Assembly: GCA_964450495.1 (NCBI GenBank)
Contig: CAYVFU010000011.1
Location: 1 to 64,000 of the forward strand
Length of the DNA: 64,000 nt
Reading direction: 5' to 3'
Origin: CALFUK01 sp964450495
Lineage (GTDB): Bacteria > Bacteroidota > Bacteroidia > Chitinophagales > Saprospiraceae
Below the pieces are notes generated by a model. The model was not told the origin of the DNA, ran no database searches, and saw nothing but the letters and a program-made list of their open reading frames with translations. Both the position numbers and the translations under genes were made by a program. The stretch's first letter is position 1. Each line of letters opens with the position of its first letter. Below, in pieces: positions 52,799-63,400 of this stretch.

Positions 52799-54022
52799 TC
52801 ACCCTAATGATAAATTCAAGCTTTTATAAACCGACAATAATTGATGCCCTTCTACTTCTGGATAATTAAACAGTTGTAAAGCCTCAGAAGCAAGTGTCAA
52901 GACATTATCATCTGCATAATAGTGCTCTCTTGTAAAATGCAAGTACTTCATCAATTGAAAAGCATCAAACAACTGGTAAAGCGCTTTTATAAATGTATGT
53001 TGATTAGAAGTATTGTTGATGAGTTTACTTATTTTAATATTGAGCTTACTCTCATTCAGAAAGCTAACAACTGGCTCCGGTAACGAACTTAAAAGATCAT
53101 CTAAGTCAGTAGAGTCATATAAAGAAGCAGCCAACTCAACAAATGAACGCAGATCTATAAAAGATTGGTAATGGTAACTGTTTAAACTGACGCCTTCTTC
53201 TTTCATTTTGAGCACTGCCCTACCTGTACCAAAAGGCACTCGATCTGATGATCTCGAAGAGGGAAAAACCTTGATAGTATGTAAGCTATCACAAGCATCA
53301 TTTTTTATAAACTTTTGCAAGAAATAAAAGTCCTCCCCTGCCTTGCGCTTATTCATTCCTCCTATTCGACGATATCCTGCTACAGTACATGCCATACTAC
53401 TTCCAACTGTATGGTATGCAAAAGGTAACTTCGCTAAAGCTTGCATTTGTACAAAATAACGAAGGTGCAATTCATAAAGATAGATGGCTTGTTGCTCTTC
53501 ATCACCTAATAAATCAGCTTCTAAGTGTTCAAAGTGAATACTAACCGCCTCTTTAGAAGTGTTGCTGAAGAAAGCTTCTAAACCTATTAAATAATTAGAC
53601 GTACAGGTTGAATCTGCATCAAAACAAGCTAAAACACTAAGACTAGTACTCGACATTTCCAAACGTAAAGCAGCTTCATCCAACACTAATTTCCTAGCAA
53701 TCCCAACTCCTGCTATTTTTTTCGGAATCGATTTTATATAGATTGGCAACACGGTCACCCAAGTTGGCGTTTCCAACTGAGACACATGATGAAAAGATTG
53801 TTCATTTTGTTGTCTGATATGGGGACTAACATTTTCACTTTCATTAATAAGCACCAATATTTCGATATCACATTTTGGTTGTTCACATGCAGTCAAGGAC
53901 AAGACAGCTTCTTCAACATTCGGCTCATTATAGCATGGAATGCAGACAACCATCCCTAAAGAAGGACTCACTTTATTTGAAAGCAATTTTCCAGAACAAT
54001 CTTGATAATCGAATATGGGCAT
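52799..54022 (-). CDS. Family 2 glycosyltransferase
   Basis: The N-terminal domain is a GT-A fold: MVVCIPCYNEPNVEEAVLSL near the start and the DxD metal motif in CFDADST (about 205). The central part includes the family text GSSMACTVAGYRRIGG and a large helical C-terminus that probably binds the acceptor. No membrane helices are visible, so it may act on a soluble or lipid-linked acceptor near the membrane. The second Met (PIFDYQD) is preferred as start. WbqC lies next door, divergent, so a polysaccharide role is plausible. Confidence 0.8.
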   Translation of the reverse strand: MPIFDYQDCSGKLLSNKVSPSLGMVVCIPCYNEPNVEEAVLSLTACEQPKCDIEILVLINESENVSPHIRQQNEQSFHHVSQLETPTWVTVLPIYIKSIPKKIAGVGIARKLVLDEAALRLEMSSTSLSVLACFDADSTCTSNYLIGLEAFFSNTSKEAVSIHFEHLEADLLGDEEQQAIYLYELHLRYFVQMQALAKLPFAYHTVGSSMACTVAGYRRIGGMNKRKAGEDFYFLQKFIKNDACDSLHTIKVFPSSRSSDRVPFGTGRAVLKMKEEGVSLNSYHYQSFIDLRSFVELAASLYDSTDLDDLLSSLPEPVVSFLNESKLNIKISKLINNTSNQHTFIKALYQLFDAFQLMKYLHFTREHYYADDNVLTLASEALQLFNYPEVEGHQLLSVYKSLNLSLG

Positions 54023-54115
54023 AAAGAACAAATGTAGCGAATCGTTTAGCTAATTTAGTAAGTGTACATTTGGCAATTATTAATTCAAATTAAAAGAATT
54101 GGATCAATATAATTC

Positions 54116-54712
54116 ATGAAGGCGATCATAGAAACCCAATTTTTAGCACCAATACCTGTATTGAGTTTGGCAAAAGAATGCGAACAATTGTATATCGAGA
54201 CCCACGAATCTTATCAAAAGAGGTCCTATCGCAACAAATGCTATCTCGCAGGCCCGCAAGGTAAAATCTCATTTTCAATACCATTAAAGAAAGGCAAACA
54301 TGAACAACAACTGATTACTGATGTAGAAATCGCTTATGATGAAAACTGGATTCGACAATTCAAGCAATTATGTCAAAGTAATTATAGTCGCAGTGCATTT
54401 TTAGAACACATTTTTAATGACATTTCTGCAATCCTAGATACAAATCACAAATACCTATACGAACTCAATAGTGCATTGCTCATTTGGGTTAAAAATTTTC
54501 TGGAACTAGAATTTGAACTTAGAGAAACGGTCGGTTATCAGGCTCAATACAACAATGAATTCACTGACTGTCGACAACATTGGCTTCCAAAACAACAACT
54601 CCAGAATATGTTCTACCCACAAGTATTTGAAGACAAGAATGGCTTTGTTCCAGGCTTAAGCATATTGGACTTGCTGTTTTGTTGTGGCAAGGAGGCAATA
54701 TTATATTTGTAA
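54116..54712 (+). CDS. WbqC family protein
   Basis: WbqC-like proteins accompany O-antigen and polysaccharide genes in many bacteria, with an acetyl- or aminotransferase-associated role that is not well proven. The 198-residue sequence matches the family: FLAPIPVLSLAKECEQLYIE, SFSIPLKKGKHEQQ and DENWIRQFKQLCQSNYSRSA. It reads divergently from the GT2 gene and upstream of the dynamin-like gene on the same strand, with about 60 bases between. Confidence 0.8.
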   Translation: MKAIIETQFLAPIPVLSLAKECEQLYIETHESYQKRSYRNKCYLAGPQGKISFSIPLKKGKHEQQLITDVEIAYDENWIRQFKQLCQSNYSRSAFLEHIFNDISAILDTNHKYLYELNSALLIWVKNFLELEFELRETVGYQAQYNNEFTDCRQHWLPKQQLQNMFYPQVFEDKNGFVPGLSILDLLFCCGKEAILYL

Positions 54713-54772
54713 TTTTGACGTTGAATGATGACTAAACAAGATTACTTCGTCATAACTCCATAAACCTACTTG

Positions 54773-56503
54773 ATGCTATTTCGTAAGGATAAGAATATAG
54801 AGAGTATTAAAACTGATGTCGAACAGATAATTACTGATCTACATCAAATAACAACTGAGATCAAACATCAGACTCTTGCTGAGACTGTTGGCGATCTTAA
54901 AGAAAGAATAACCGAACCGTATATGTTCGTCATAGTCGGTGAAGTAAAAGCTGGTAAAAGTAGTTTTATCAACGCCCTTTTGAAATCTAAAGAAGAGATT
55001 TGCAAGGTTGCTGCACACCCTATGACAGATACGATTCAACAAATAACGTATGGCGAAGAACAGCGAATCGAAGATGTCAACCCCTATCTCAAGAAGATTT
55101 ATCAGCCTTTTGATATTCTGAAAGAAATAGCAATCGTCGACACACCTGGTACGAATACTATTGTAGATCATCATCAAGAAATTACAGAACGATTTATCCC
55201 TGCATCAGACTTAATTGTCTTTGTGTTTGAATCAAAAAACCCTTACAGACAATCTGCTTGGGACTTCTTCGATTACATACAAGATGAATGGCGAAAGAAA
55301 ATCATTTTTGTTTTGCAGCAAAAAGATTTGATGGAACCTGAAGACCTCGTCACTAACATAAATGGAGTAAGAGACTATGCCAAACAAAAAGGAATTTTGA
55401 AACCAAATGTATATGCAGTTTCTGCCAAAATGGAACAGGCTGGAGATTTAGGCAATAGTGGATTTTTACCGCTGCGTGCTTTCATTGAAGAAAAAATAAC
55501 AAGTGGTCAAGCTGGCAAGTTAAAATTGAAAAACAACATTTCTACAGCATTAACAATTAACGATAAAATTTTTAAAGGTCTCATCACAAGAAAAGAACAG
55601 TATGAAGCTGATGATCGTTTTAGAAATGATATAAGAGAGACTTTAGAAAATCAAAAGAAAAAATCTGAAAAGCAAGTAGATATTCTGATCGAAAACCTAA
55701 TACACACGTATGACCGAATCACTGGTGAGAAATACAATGAGATGAAGTCTGGTTTGGGCTTTATGCCCATGATAAGGCGATCATTTAAGTCCATCATGGA
55801 CAAAAAAGCTAGTCCAAAAATATGGTTGGCAGAATTGGCAAAGGATTTAGAAAATGACCTTAACATTGAACTGAAAGAAAAGTTAAATGAAGGTGTAATT
55901 GATATTGCAGAAAGCATTCAGCAAATGGGCAACATTGTAGACTTAAAGATCAGGAATTCCGAAACCATACTCCAACGGGACAATGAGATTTTTAGTGAAA
56001 TTGCAGAACGCAGATCAAATGTTCTAAAGGATTTACAAGATGCGTTTACTCAATTCTTAAAAACTTCAGAGAATTTCTATGACGACTCTTTGGCAACCGA
56101 CTCTGAAAACATAACACCAAATTTAGCAGCTGGAGGTGGGTTAGCTATTGTTGGCGTTATATTAGCAACAGTCACAAATGGAGCTGTCTTCGATGTGACA
56201 GGCGGCTTAGTAACTACTGTTGGTCTTTTAATAGCTGGCGTCGGAGTAGGTTTGAAAAAACGCAAAATTTTAAAAGGCTTTGAACAAGAAATAGATAGAG
56301 GTCGAACGTTACTCAAAGGGGAAGTCAGTGAAAAACTTAAAGACTATATAGGCAATATCAGGGATAGGATTGATTCAAACTTTAGCGAATTAGACCAACA
56401 TTTAGCTGAAGAAAAACAATCCATAGACAACCTTGAATCAAGAATTAACAGCATCGATAGCAACTTACAGGATTTTGACAAGGCCATTCAGGTTGATTTG
56501 TAG
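54773..56503 (+). CDS. Bacterial dynamin-like GTPase
   Basis: Dynamin-like proteins remodel membranes using GTP. The 576-residue protein has the P-loop GEVKAGKSS (56-64), G3 DTPGTN (123-128) and G4-like QQKD (about 179-182). The middle is a long helical stalk with coiled-coil character (about 250-430) and a hydrophobic hairpin at about 441-485 (GLAIVGVILATVTNGAVF and TTVGLLIAGVGVGL), which suits membrane insertion as in BDLP. The tail is another coiled coil. Bacterial dynamins often come in pairs; here only one gene is present. Start is the ATG after a TTG. Confidence 0.85.
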   Translation: MLFRKDKNIESIKTDVEQIITDLHQITTEIKHQTLAETVGDLKERITEPYMFVIVGEVKAGKSSFINALLKSKEEICKVAAHPMTDTIQQITYGEEQRIEDVNPYLKKIYQPFDILKEIAIVDTPGTNTIVDHHQEITERFIPASDLIVFVFESKNPYRQSAWDFFDYIQDEWRKKIIFVLQQKDLMEPEDLVTNINGVRDYAKQKGILKPNVYAVSAKMEQAGDLGNSGFLPLRAFIEEKITSGQAGKLKLKNNISTALTINDKIFKGLITRKEQYEADDRFRNDIRETLENQKKKSEKQVDILIENLIHTYDRITGEKYNEMKSGLGFMPMIRRSFKSIMDKKASPKIWLAELAKDLENDLNIELKEKLNEGVIDIAESIQQMGNIVDLKIRNSETILQRDNEIFSEIAERRSNVLKDLQDAFTQFLKTSENFYDDSLATDSENITPNLAAGGGLAIVGVILATVTNGAVFDVTGGLVTTVGLLIAGVGVGLKKRKILKGFEQEIDRGRTLLKGEVSEKLKDYIGNIRDRIDSNFSELDQHLAEEKQSIDNLESRINSIDSNLQDFDKAIQVDL

Positions 56504-56601
56504 TTATTTTTCGCATGATATGTAACTCATTAAAGAGTTGAGCGTCTAAATTTCAGAACACCTCACTGCTAGAATTAATTTATCTAACTAACATATTCAA
56601 T

Positions 56602-58284
56602 ATGAATAAGTATACATTCTTACTCTACTTCCTTTGTACGGGATTATTTATTAACGCTCAAGACTGGGAAGTTGGATTACAAGGTGGTTTATCCCAATAT
56701 TATGGTGATGTCACTAATAATGAAATTTCTTTACTTGGTGAAAGTAGAAACCCTTATGGTGGTTTATTTGTTCGAGGCTATTTCGGTAATGCTTTGGGTG
56801 TCAGATTCAATGGCAACATAGCAGAGTACGCTGGTAACGATATAAATACTGATGCAGTCGCTACAAGAGGTTTGTCATTTAAGTCAAATTCTGTAGAACT
56901 ATCTGCTCAACTGGAATATCATCTTCTTGGCAGAGAGCGTAGATTTTCTCCTTACGTTTTTGGAGGTTTAGGTTTTTTACAAGCTTACGCACGGCCAGAA
57001 TTTTCAAATGCTGTTAGCTCTATAAGAGATCGCATCAGTGCAGACAGAGCACTAGGTGCTGATAAAGCAGGTCTTGTGATACCACTTGGAGTCGGACTTA
57101 ACTTTCACCCGATTAAAGATAATTTGACAAGTGTAGGAATCGAATACAGTTTAAGACCAACAAGTATGGATCTCTTAGATGGCATCTCTAATGCTGGTGA
57201 CCCTGACAATAATGATTGGGGAGGAACTTTAGGACTTGTTGTCGGATTTCCAATTGGTGGCGTTGATACTGATGGTGATGGCGTTAGTGATAAAAGAGAT
57301 GAGTGCCCTAATACATTTGGTCTCAAATTATTTAATGGTTGTCCTGATACAGATTCTGATGGCATTATTGATAGTGCAGACAACTGTCCAAATGCTTCTG
57401 GAACAGCAGAAAATATGGGCTGTCCGGATAGCGATGGTGATGGCATAATCGATAAAGACGATAGTTGTCCAAACACAGCTGGTCTGGCAAACATGCGCGG
57501 TTGCCCTGATTCTGATGGTGATGGCGTAAAAGATTCTGACGATAATTGTCCTAGCGTTAAAGGTCGCAAAAACATGGCTGGCTGTCCAGATACAGATAGA
57601 GATGGTGTCCCAGACAAGGATGATGATTGTCCTACAGAAAAAGGACTAAAGACTAACAAGGGATGCCCGAATCCTGATTCTGATGGAGATGGTGTTGTCG
57701 ATGCTAATGATGCTTGCCCGAATAAAGCAGGTCCTGCCGATAATAAAGGTTGTCCTAATCCTGATTCTGATGGTGATGGTGTAGCCGATAAAGACGACTC
57801 TTGTCCAAGAATAGCTGGTACACTCAGAGGATGTCCAGATACAGATAAGGATGGAATAGCAGATAAAGATGATAGATGCCCTACTAAAGGAGGCAATATT
57901 GATGCGAATGGTTGCCCTAAAGTAGATGCTAAAACACTTGAAGTTTTCTCTAGAGCAATGAATGATGTTCGTTTCGAAACCAGCTCAAACAGGCTAAAAC
58001 AGTCTTCTCAAGCTGTGCTTAATGAAGTAGTTGATATCATGAAAGCAAATCCATCATACAATGTTAGAATTTCAGGCCATACTGACTCAGTTGGAAACTC
58101 AGAGTCTAACCAAAGTCTCTCCGAACGAAGAGCTGCTGCAGTTGTAAACTATTTGGTTGGTAAAGGCATATCTCAAACCAGACTATCCTCAGTAGGTTTT
58201 GGTGAAACTTCTCCAATAGCCGACAACAATACAGCTGAAGGACGCAGACTTAATAGAAGAGTGGAATTACGTGTCGTGAACTAG
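56602..58284 (+). CDS. OmpA-family outer membrane protein with thrombospondin type 3 repeats
   Basis: The 560-residue protein starts with a signal peptide (about 1-19) and an N-terminal beta barrel (about 20-215, GGLSQYYGDVTNN and FSPYVFGGLGFLQAYA). Eight TSP3-type calcium-binding repeats follow (about 222-440), each of the form DSDGDGxxDxxDxCP. The C-terminal OmpA domain (about 450-560) binds peptidoglycan, with VRISGHTDSVGNSESN and LSERRAAAVVNYLVGKG and the Arg of RRLNRRVEL. It should link the outer membrane to the cell wall, with a rigid calcium-stiffened spacer. A terminator follows. Confidence 0.92.
   Translation: MNKYTFLLYFLCTGLFINAQDWEVGLQGGLSQYYGDVTNNEISLLGESRNPYGGLFVRGYFGNALGVRFNGNIAEYAGNDINTDAVATRGLSFKSNSVELSAQLEYHLLGRERRFSPYVFGGLGFLQAYARPEFSNAVSSIRDRISADRALGADKAGLVIPLGVGLNFHPIKDNLTSVGIEYSLRPTSMDLLDGISNAGDPDNNDWGGTLGLVVGFPIGGVDTDGDGVSDKRDECPNTFGLKLFNGCPDTDSDGIIDSADNCPNASGTAENMGCPDSDGDGIIDKDDSCPNTAGLANMRGCPDSDGDGVKDSDDNCPSVKGRKNMAGCPDTDRDGVPDKDDDCPTEKGLKTNKGCPNPDSDGDGVVDANDACPNKAGPADNKGCPNPDSDGDGVADKDDSCPRIAGTLRGCPDTDKDGIADKDDRCPTKGGNIDANGCPKVDAKTLEVFSRAMNDVRFETSSNRLKQSSQAVLNEVVDIMKANPSYNVRISGHTDSVGNSESNQSLSERRAAAVVNYLVGKGISQTRLSSVGFGETSPIADNNTAEGRRLNRRVELRVVN
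57265..57918 (+). repeat. Eight in-frame calcium-binding TSP3 repeat units
   Basis: The DNA encodes eight units of about 25-29 residues beginning D(S/T)DxDG and ending GCP. Neighbouring units share long stretches of near-identical bases (for example GATTCTGATGG(T/A)GATGG), so recombination or slippage could change the unit number between strains. Confidence 0.8.
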
Positions 58285-58305
58285 TAAATTCAGTGTTATA
58301 AAATG

Positions 58306-58340
58306 AAAGGGAATTCGTTACGCGAGTTCCCTTTTTTTTA
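58306..58340. terminator. Terminator of the ompA gene
   Basis: AAAGGGAA (58306-58313) pairs with TTCCCTTT (58327-58334), extended inward by four pairs, and is followed by a run of T. It lies 21 bases past the OmpA stop and directly before the convergent DUF1080 gene. Confidence 0.85.
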
Positions 58341-58342
58341 TC

Positions 58343-59275
58343 CTACTTATACAAACAAGTTGAATTATCTTCTTCCACAAAATATGATTTATAATTTACG
58401 GCAGACTTATCCATACAGCCCTTTAGATTCAGCAGTTGAAGACCTCTAAAATCAATAGGATGGCTTTCGGCTTGTAAGGCGATGTAACCGCTTTCTAAGA
58501 GCATTCCTTTTTGATTTTTCCAACTATTTGTATAAACACCGAAGTCAGACCAATCGTCCTTATTTTGATTTACAAAATTATCATCCAATTGTGGGTCAGA
58601 ATAACTAAGCACAGTATCCCCTTCGATGATGTGAAATATCTGCTCACTACCTAGGACAATTAATTCTGCAGATACCCAGTCGTCGCCATCATATGTCTTC
58701 GAGCTTGATGGAATACAGTGTATTTCGTTCAATTCTCCATTCATAACAATATTTGTTCCTGGCGAACACATGTTCCCAGTATGACGTTCCTTACCATTGC
58801 TAAGACCTCCTAGCAATTGCAACTCAATAGAGACTGGAAAATGCTGATCAAATTCGTTAGTATTTGCAGACTGGGAGTGAAACATAACACCACTATTTCT
58901 TACATTCCAAGACGCTCCTCCTGGAGTTTGCTCTCCATAAAACCTATAATCAAATTTCAATTTATAATGAGAGAATGGTTCGAAATAATACATATGTGCA
59001 TATTTATTATCGAAGCTTGTATATTCATTGTATTGAATACGAATGAAGCTGTCCATCGCCAAAAAAGTATTCTTATAATTGGCATTCATTATTTCGCCAG
59101 CAAATTTTATATCCCAACCATAAAGATTTTTGCCATTATACAATTGCTTCCATTCTTCTATTTCGGAACGGTTTTCAAATACAGCTTTAGAGCTTGCACA
59201 AGAAAACAATAGTAAAACAACTATTGCATATAGACACCAACTACATAAGCGGGATTTCTGAACAGGATTTGACAT
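58343..59275 (-). CDS. DUF1080 (3-keto-disaccharide hydrolase-like) lipoprotein
   Basis: DUF1080 proteins are sugar-related jelly-roll domains; some hydrolyse 3-keto-disaccharides. The domain begins WKQLYNGKNLYGWDIKFAGE and contains the jelly-roll strands KLKFDYRFYGEQTPGGASWN, SGVMFHSQS and FDQHFPVSIELQLLGG. The end is GYIALQAESHPIDFRGLQLL, the usual final strand. The start (SNPVQKSRLC...CLYAIVVLLLFSCASSK) is a lipoprotein signal with Cys near 28. At about 310 residues it is longer than the common 200-residue domain because of the lipid anchor and a C-terminal Cys-containing tail. Confidence 0.82.
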   Translation of the reverse strand: MSNPVQKSRLCSWCLYAIVVLLLFSCASSKAVFENRSEIEEWKQLYNGKNLYGWDIKFAGEIMNANYKNTFLAMDSFIRIQYNEYTSFDNKYAHMYYFEPFSHYKLKFDYRFYGEQTPGGASWNVRNSGVMFHSQSANTNEFDQHFPVSIELQLLGGLSNGKERHTGNMCSPGTNIVMNGELNEIHCIPSSSKTYDGDDWVSAELIVLGSEQIFHIIEGDTVLSYSDPQLDDNFVNQNKDDWSDFGVYTNSWKNQKGMLLESGYIALQAESHPIDFRGLQLLNLKGCMDKSAVNYKSYFVEEDNSTCLYK

Positions 59276-59378
59276 GAACATTTGAATCTTGTATGTTTAT
59301 AAAACTGAATCAAAATACACATTTAAAAAACAATTTAATCCGTACTCCTAATACTTAGTTACATTTACAATAAAAACA

Positions 59379-60482
59379 CTGGATAAAAAAACAATCATAT
59401 TAGTTGAGCCATTTATGACAGGCTCTCATAAAAAATGGGCTGAGAATCTTGTTAAGTATAGTACGCATAACATTCATATATTTTCTTTACCAGGTAGGCA
59501 TTGGAAATGGCGAATGCATGGAGGAGCTATCACATTAGCGCAAGAAATACTCGATTCAAATATTGAAGCCGACTTGTTCTTATTAACTGACATGATAGAT
59601 GGTTCTTTATTTAAATCCCTTATATCAGATAAATTCCCCAACACTCCAATCGCAATTTATTTTCACGAAAATCAATTGACTTATCCTTGGTCAAAAATTG
59701 ATCCAGATGTCAGATTAAAAAGAGACAATCATTATGGTTTTATTAATTACAGCTCTGCATTAATCTCTGATGCTGTTCTTTTTAATTCCGAATTCCATAA
59801 ATCAGAATTCATAAACTCGCTAAATACATTTCTCAATCAGTTTCCTGATTATAAGAATGCATCAACTGCAACTTCTATAAACAATAAATCAACAGTGTTG
59901 TATGTTGGCTTGGATCTTAAAAAGCTTACAAAAAAAAATACGTGCGCTACCAAAACAAAAACAATTCTTTGGAATCATCGGTGGGAATATGATAAAAACC
60001 CTGAAGATTTCTACACACTGCTAAAGCAATTGTCTGAAGAAAAAATACCATTTAAGCTTATCGTTGCAGGAGAATCTACGACTAAATACCCAAAGGTGTT
60101 TGATCAGATAAAAAAAGACTTAGCTCCTCACATCATTCATTTCGGATATGCCAAAAGTGTAGAACAATACAAGGAATTATTAAGTCAAGCGGACATTCTT
60201 CCAGTGACTTCGATTCAAGATTTCTTTGGTATTAGCATACTCGAAGCAGTAGCTTATGGCGTGTTCCCATTACTGCCAAATAGAGTCGTGTATCCTGAGC
60301 ATATCCCATTAGAGTACAAGGGAAAACATATCTATGAAAATTTCGAAGACGCGTATAATAAATTAAAAAATCTTTTACTGTCAGATGATTTAACTTTTGA
60401 TAACAGCTGGGTGAAAAAGTATTATTGGACTGAATTGATCGAAGAGTATGATAAACAATTATCTACAATACGACGACTTTAA
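59379..60482 (+). CDS. tRNA-queuosine mannosyltransferase-like glycosyltransferase (DUF3524)
   Basis: The protein matches the DUF3524/GTDC1 group, whose human member adds mannose to queuosine in tRNA. The hallmark start is EPF-GSHKKW, then HIFSLPGRHWKWRMHGGAI, and the GT-B donor half includes ILWNHRWEYDKNPEDF and DFFGISILEAVAYG. The first ATG (59415) would leave out the conserved ILVEPF text, so the likely start is a CTG at 59379 (LDKKTIILVEPF). The 3' end overlaps the end of the convergent T9SS gene by 20 bases. Queuosine modification here is inferred from the family. Confidence 0.8.
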   Translation: MDKKTIILVEPFMTGSHKKWAENLVKYSTHNIHIFSLPGRHWKWRMHGGAITLAQEILDSNIEADLFLLTDMIDGSLFKSLISDKFPNTPIAIYFHENQLTYPWSKIDPDVRLKRDNHYGFINYSSALISDAVLFNSEFHKSEFINSLNTFLNQFPDYKNASTATSINNKSTVLYVGLDLKKLTKKNTCATKTKTILWNHRWEYDKNPEDFYTLLKQLSEEKIPFKLIVAGESTTKYPKVFDQIKKDLAPHIIHFGYAKSVEQYKELLSQADILPVTSIQDFFGISILEAVAYGVFPLLPNRVVYPEHIPLEYKGKHIYENFEDAYNKLKNLLLSDDLTFDNSWVKKYYWTELIEEYDKQLSTIRRL

Positions 60483-63400
60483 TACTGCTTGATTTCTGTT
60501 TATGTGTGGCGTTTAAAAAATATAGCCCTGGTTCAAGTTCTATGTCTATTCTAACATGTTGTATCTCCCCTATTCCAATCATCTCTTCACTGTACAATTT
60601 TTCGCCAGTCAAACTATACAATTCGATTTTCACAACTTCATCAACTGCTGAAGAAACATCAAATTCTAATTCTGAATTCACAGGATTTGGATATACATGG
60701 ATGAACAAGGATTCTAAATCTTCATTTACAGGAACTAATTCAACGGCATATTCTATTGCTTTCATACCAACATATAGCTCAGAATCCAATTGCGTATTAG
60801 ACAGCTTTAACAAATCACTCAGCTTACCATTAGTCAACACTTCAAATTCAATTTCTAGTAGATCATTGTTTGTATCCTTTTGTTCAAATGCGCTTAGGAC
60901 TAATTTATCATTTTTTAAAATTACATTCTGGTAAGACAGATTAAAGTAGTTTGAATTCACATCATTAATAGAAAGATGTGCAAGATCAAATTCCAGTTGC
61001 ATTCCAGTAAAGCTCAGATGCCCATCAGCTTTAAAAACAACAGTGAGTTTCTCCCCTTTCACAACCGTTTTATCCATATACTTAAGAGAGAGTGTTGATC
61101 TAATTTCTGATTCGTGTAAATTATTAATTGAAGCAGAATAGTTGACATCACCTATTTTATAAGCCACTATATCTTCTTCAATTGAATTTAACAAGTTAGA
61201 GTACTCAAATGTATTCAAAGAGGGCCATGGCAGCAGTGTGGTATTTTCTAATTCATCTGCCGTAATAAATCTCCACACATCATTTGTAGGTAAGGTATCT
61301 GAAAATCCAATAATAACATTCTGTAATAAAACCAAATCTGCAGCGCTTAAAGCCTCATCATTATTGGCATCTGAAGCAAGCACTTGTATCTGGTTTTCAA
61401 ATACTTGTAAACCTATAATATGATTCCTCAACCTAACCAAGTCAGCTGTAGATAATCCGTTTGTCACAGAATCATTAATATCAAGATTCAGTGAATAGTC
61501 CACACGGCTATCTAACGGATCAAAATCAAAACGACCTGAATCATCACTCAACTGTTGTATTGGAAACTCTGATAACGGTGCATTCAACGTCAAGAGAACA
61601 TTACTTAGTGGAACACCAACTGGGTTAGAGACATTTCCTGAAATAGAAAGGCTTCCTTGATCACAAACAGGATCATCTCTCACTGTTACAGTGAACTCAC
61701 ATTCAGATTCGTTACCACAAATATCCGTAGCAAAAAATCGTAGTTCAGTTACGCCAATTGGAAAGTCGGAACCGCTTGTCAGAACTTCCTCTGTAGGATC
61801 AAAGTCTTGTCTAATCCGAATGTCTCCATTGCAATCTTCTGCCATTGGAATATCAAATAAAAAATTCGCAGTACAGTCAGAATTAGTAACATCTAAAACA
61901 ACATCAACAGGACAATTCAAAAAAACAGGTGCGAGGTCATCTGTATTGATTGTCAACAAGCTTGAAGCAGTGCTTACTCCACCACAAGTATCCCTCAATA
62001 CCCATATCACTTGCTGCGAAGAACCACAGATATCAACCATTTCTGGATCAAAATTATTGAACACTGTAAAACTATCGCACAACAAGTCCAGTGTGTAAGC
62101 TTCAAGCCACAATGGAATCAAAGAATCAATTGGTTCTCCACACCTCAATCTAAGATCTGGTGGTGGTTGAATGGTTGATCTTTCTATTCTGATAAGGTTT
62201 AATGTGTCTAAAACTATTGTTTCATTTCCGCAAGCATCTGAAGCCATGATATTTACTTGAAATAAGTTTTCTCCTATTTCACAGTCCAAAAATTCAATGT
62301 CCACGCTTGATTGTGCTGTAAAAGCACTACAACTGTCTGCGACAACTATATCTGCCAATAGGCTCTCAATGGCAGCTTCCAAATTTGTAACATCACAATC
62401 TAAGACCAAACTATCTGGAACAAAGACTTCTGGAGGTGTTGTATCCTCAATCAATAATCGAGCTCTTGCGGTATTACTTGTATTTCCACATCGATCCACT
62501 GCGGTAAAAGCAACATCATAAAAGCCAACATTAGGTGAACAACTACCATCCATTGTTTGAAAAGTCGTAGACGTGGGATCAAAAGACCAGCTCACATCAG
62601 ATTCACAATTATTGGTGACATGAGTATCATTAAAGCCTCCATCTCGAGCTAACCATTCCAAAAATAATTCTTGATTTCGGACTACCCCTTGACACTCAAT
62701 AATTTCATCTGGCAATCGGGCTATATTGATTTGAGGCCCAATATCATCTGTTATATTTATCCTCCCTATACACGCAGATTCATTTCCAGATGCATCTGAA
62801 GAAATAACCAATAGCTCAATTTGTTCATCCGAACCGCAAGTACCAAGTGTATCTAAGACTACTGATCTGATACTAGGATTTGGATCACAATTATCATTGG
62901 CTATTGCCAAACCTAGCCATTCTGATAAATTTTCTTGATTAACAGCTTGATCACATGAAAAATTAGCAGCACTTGGACAAATAAGCGTTGGGTTAGCACA
63001 GTCTTCTACAATAAGATTAAAACAACATATTGCTGAGCCTGATGGATCATCTATAGTATAGCATATCTCCGATTCGCCCAACGGAAAAGTAAATCCTGTC
63101 GCGTCTCCGTCTTCATCTTCCAGAGAACTAGATGTTATTCCTTGACCAGAAGGAAGAGTTATTCTATAAGTGACCACCGCTGTTTCGGAACAATCCAAAA
63201 ACGATGTCCCAGGCCTTATTAATTCGCTATCACTTGAATCCCAGCCACAATCATCTACATTAGAACATATGCGAATCGACTCATCACTTGGACAAAATAA
63301 GTTAATCAAAGACGCCGACTGGATCACAATTATGTCAAATCGACAAGTGTCTTGATTATTGCATTCATCAGTAGCTGTAAATATCAATTCTGAATCTCCT

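Noticed and set aside
57105..57896. A leftward 263-residue frame rich in Ser, Pro and Gly opposite ompA.
   Set aside because: It is the mirror of the repeated DSDGDG codons and has no family match, so it is a shadow of ompA.
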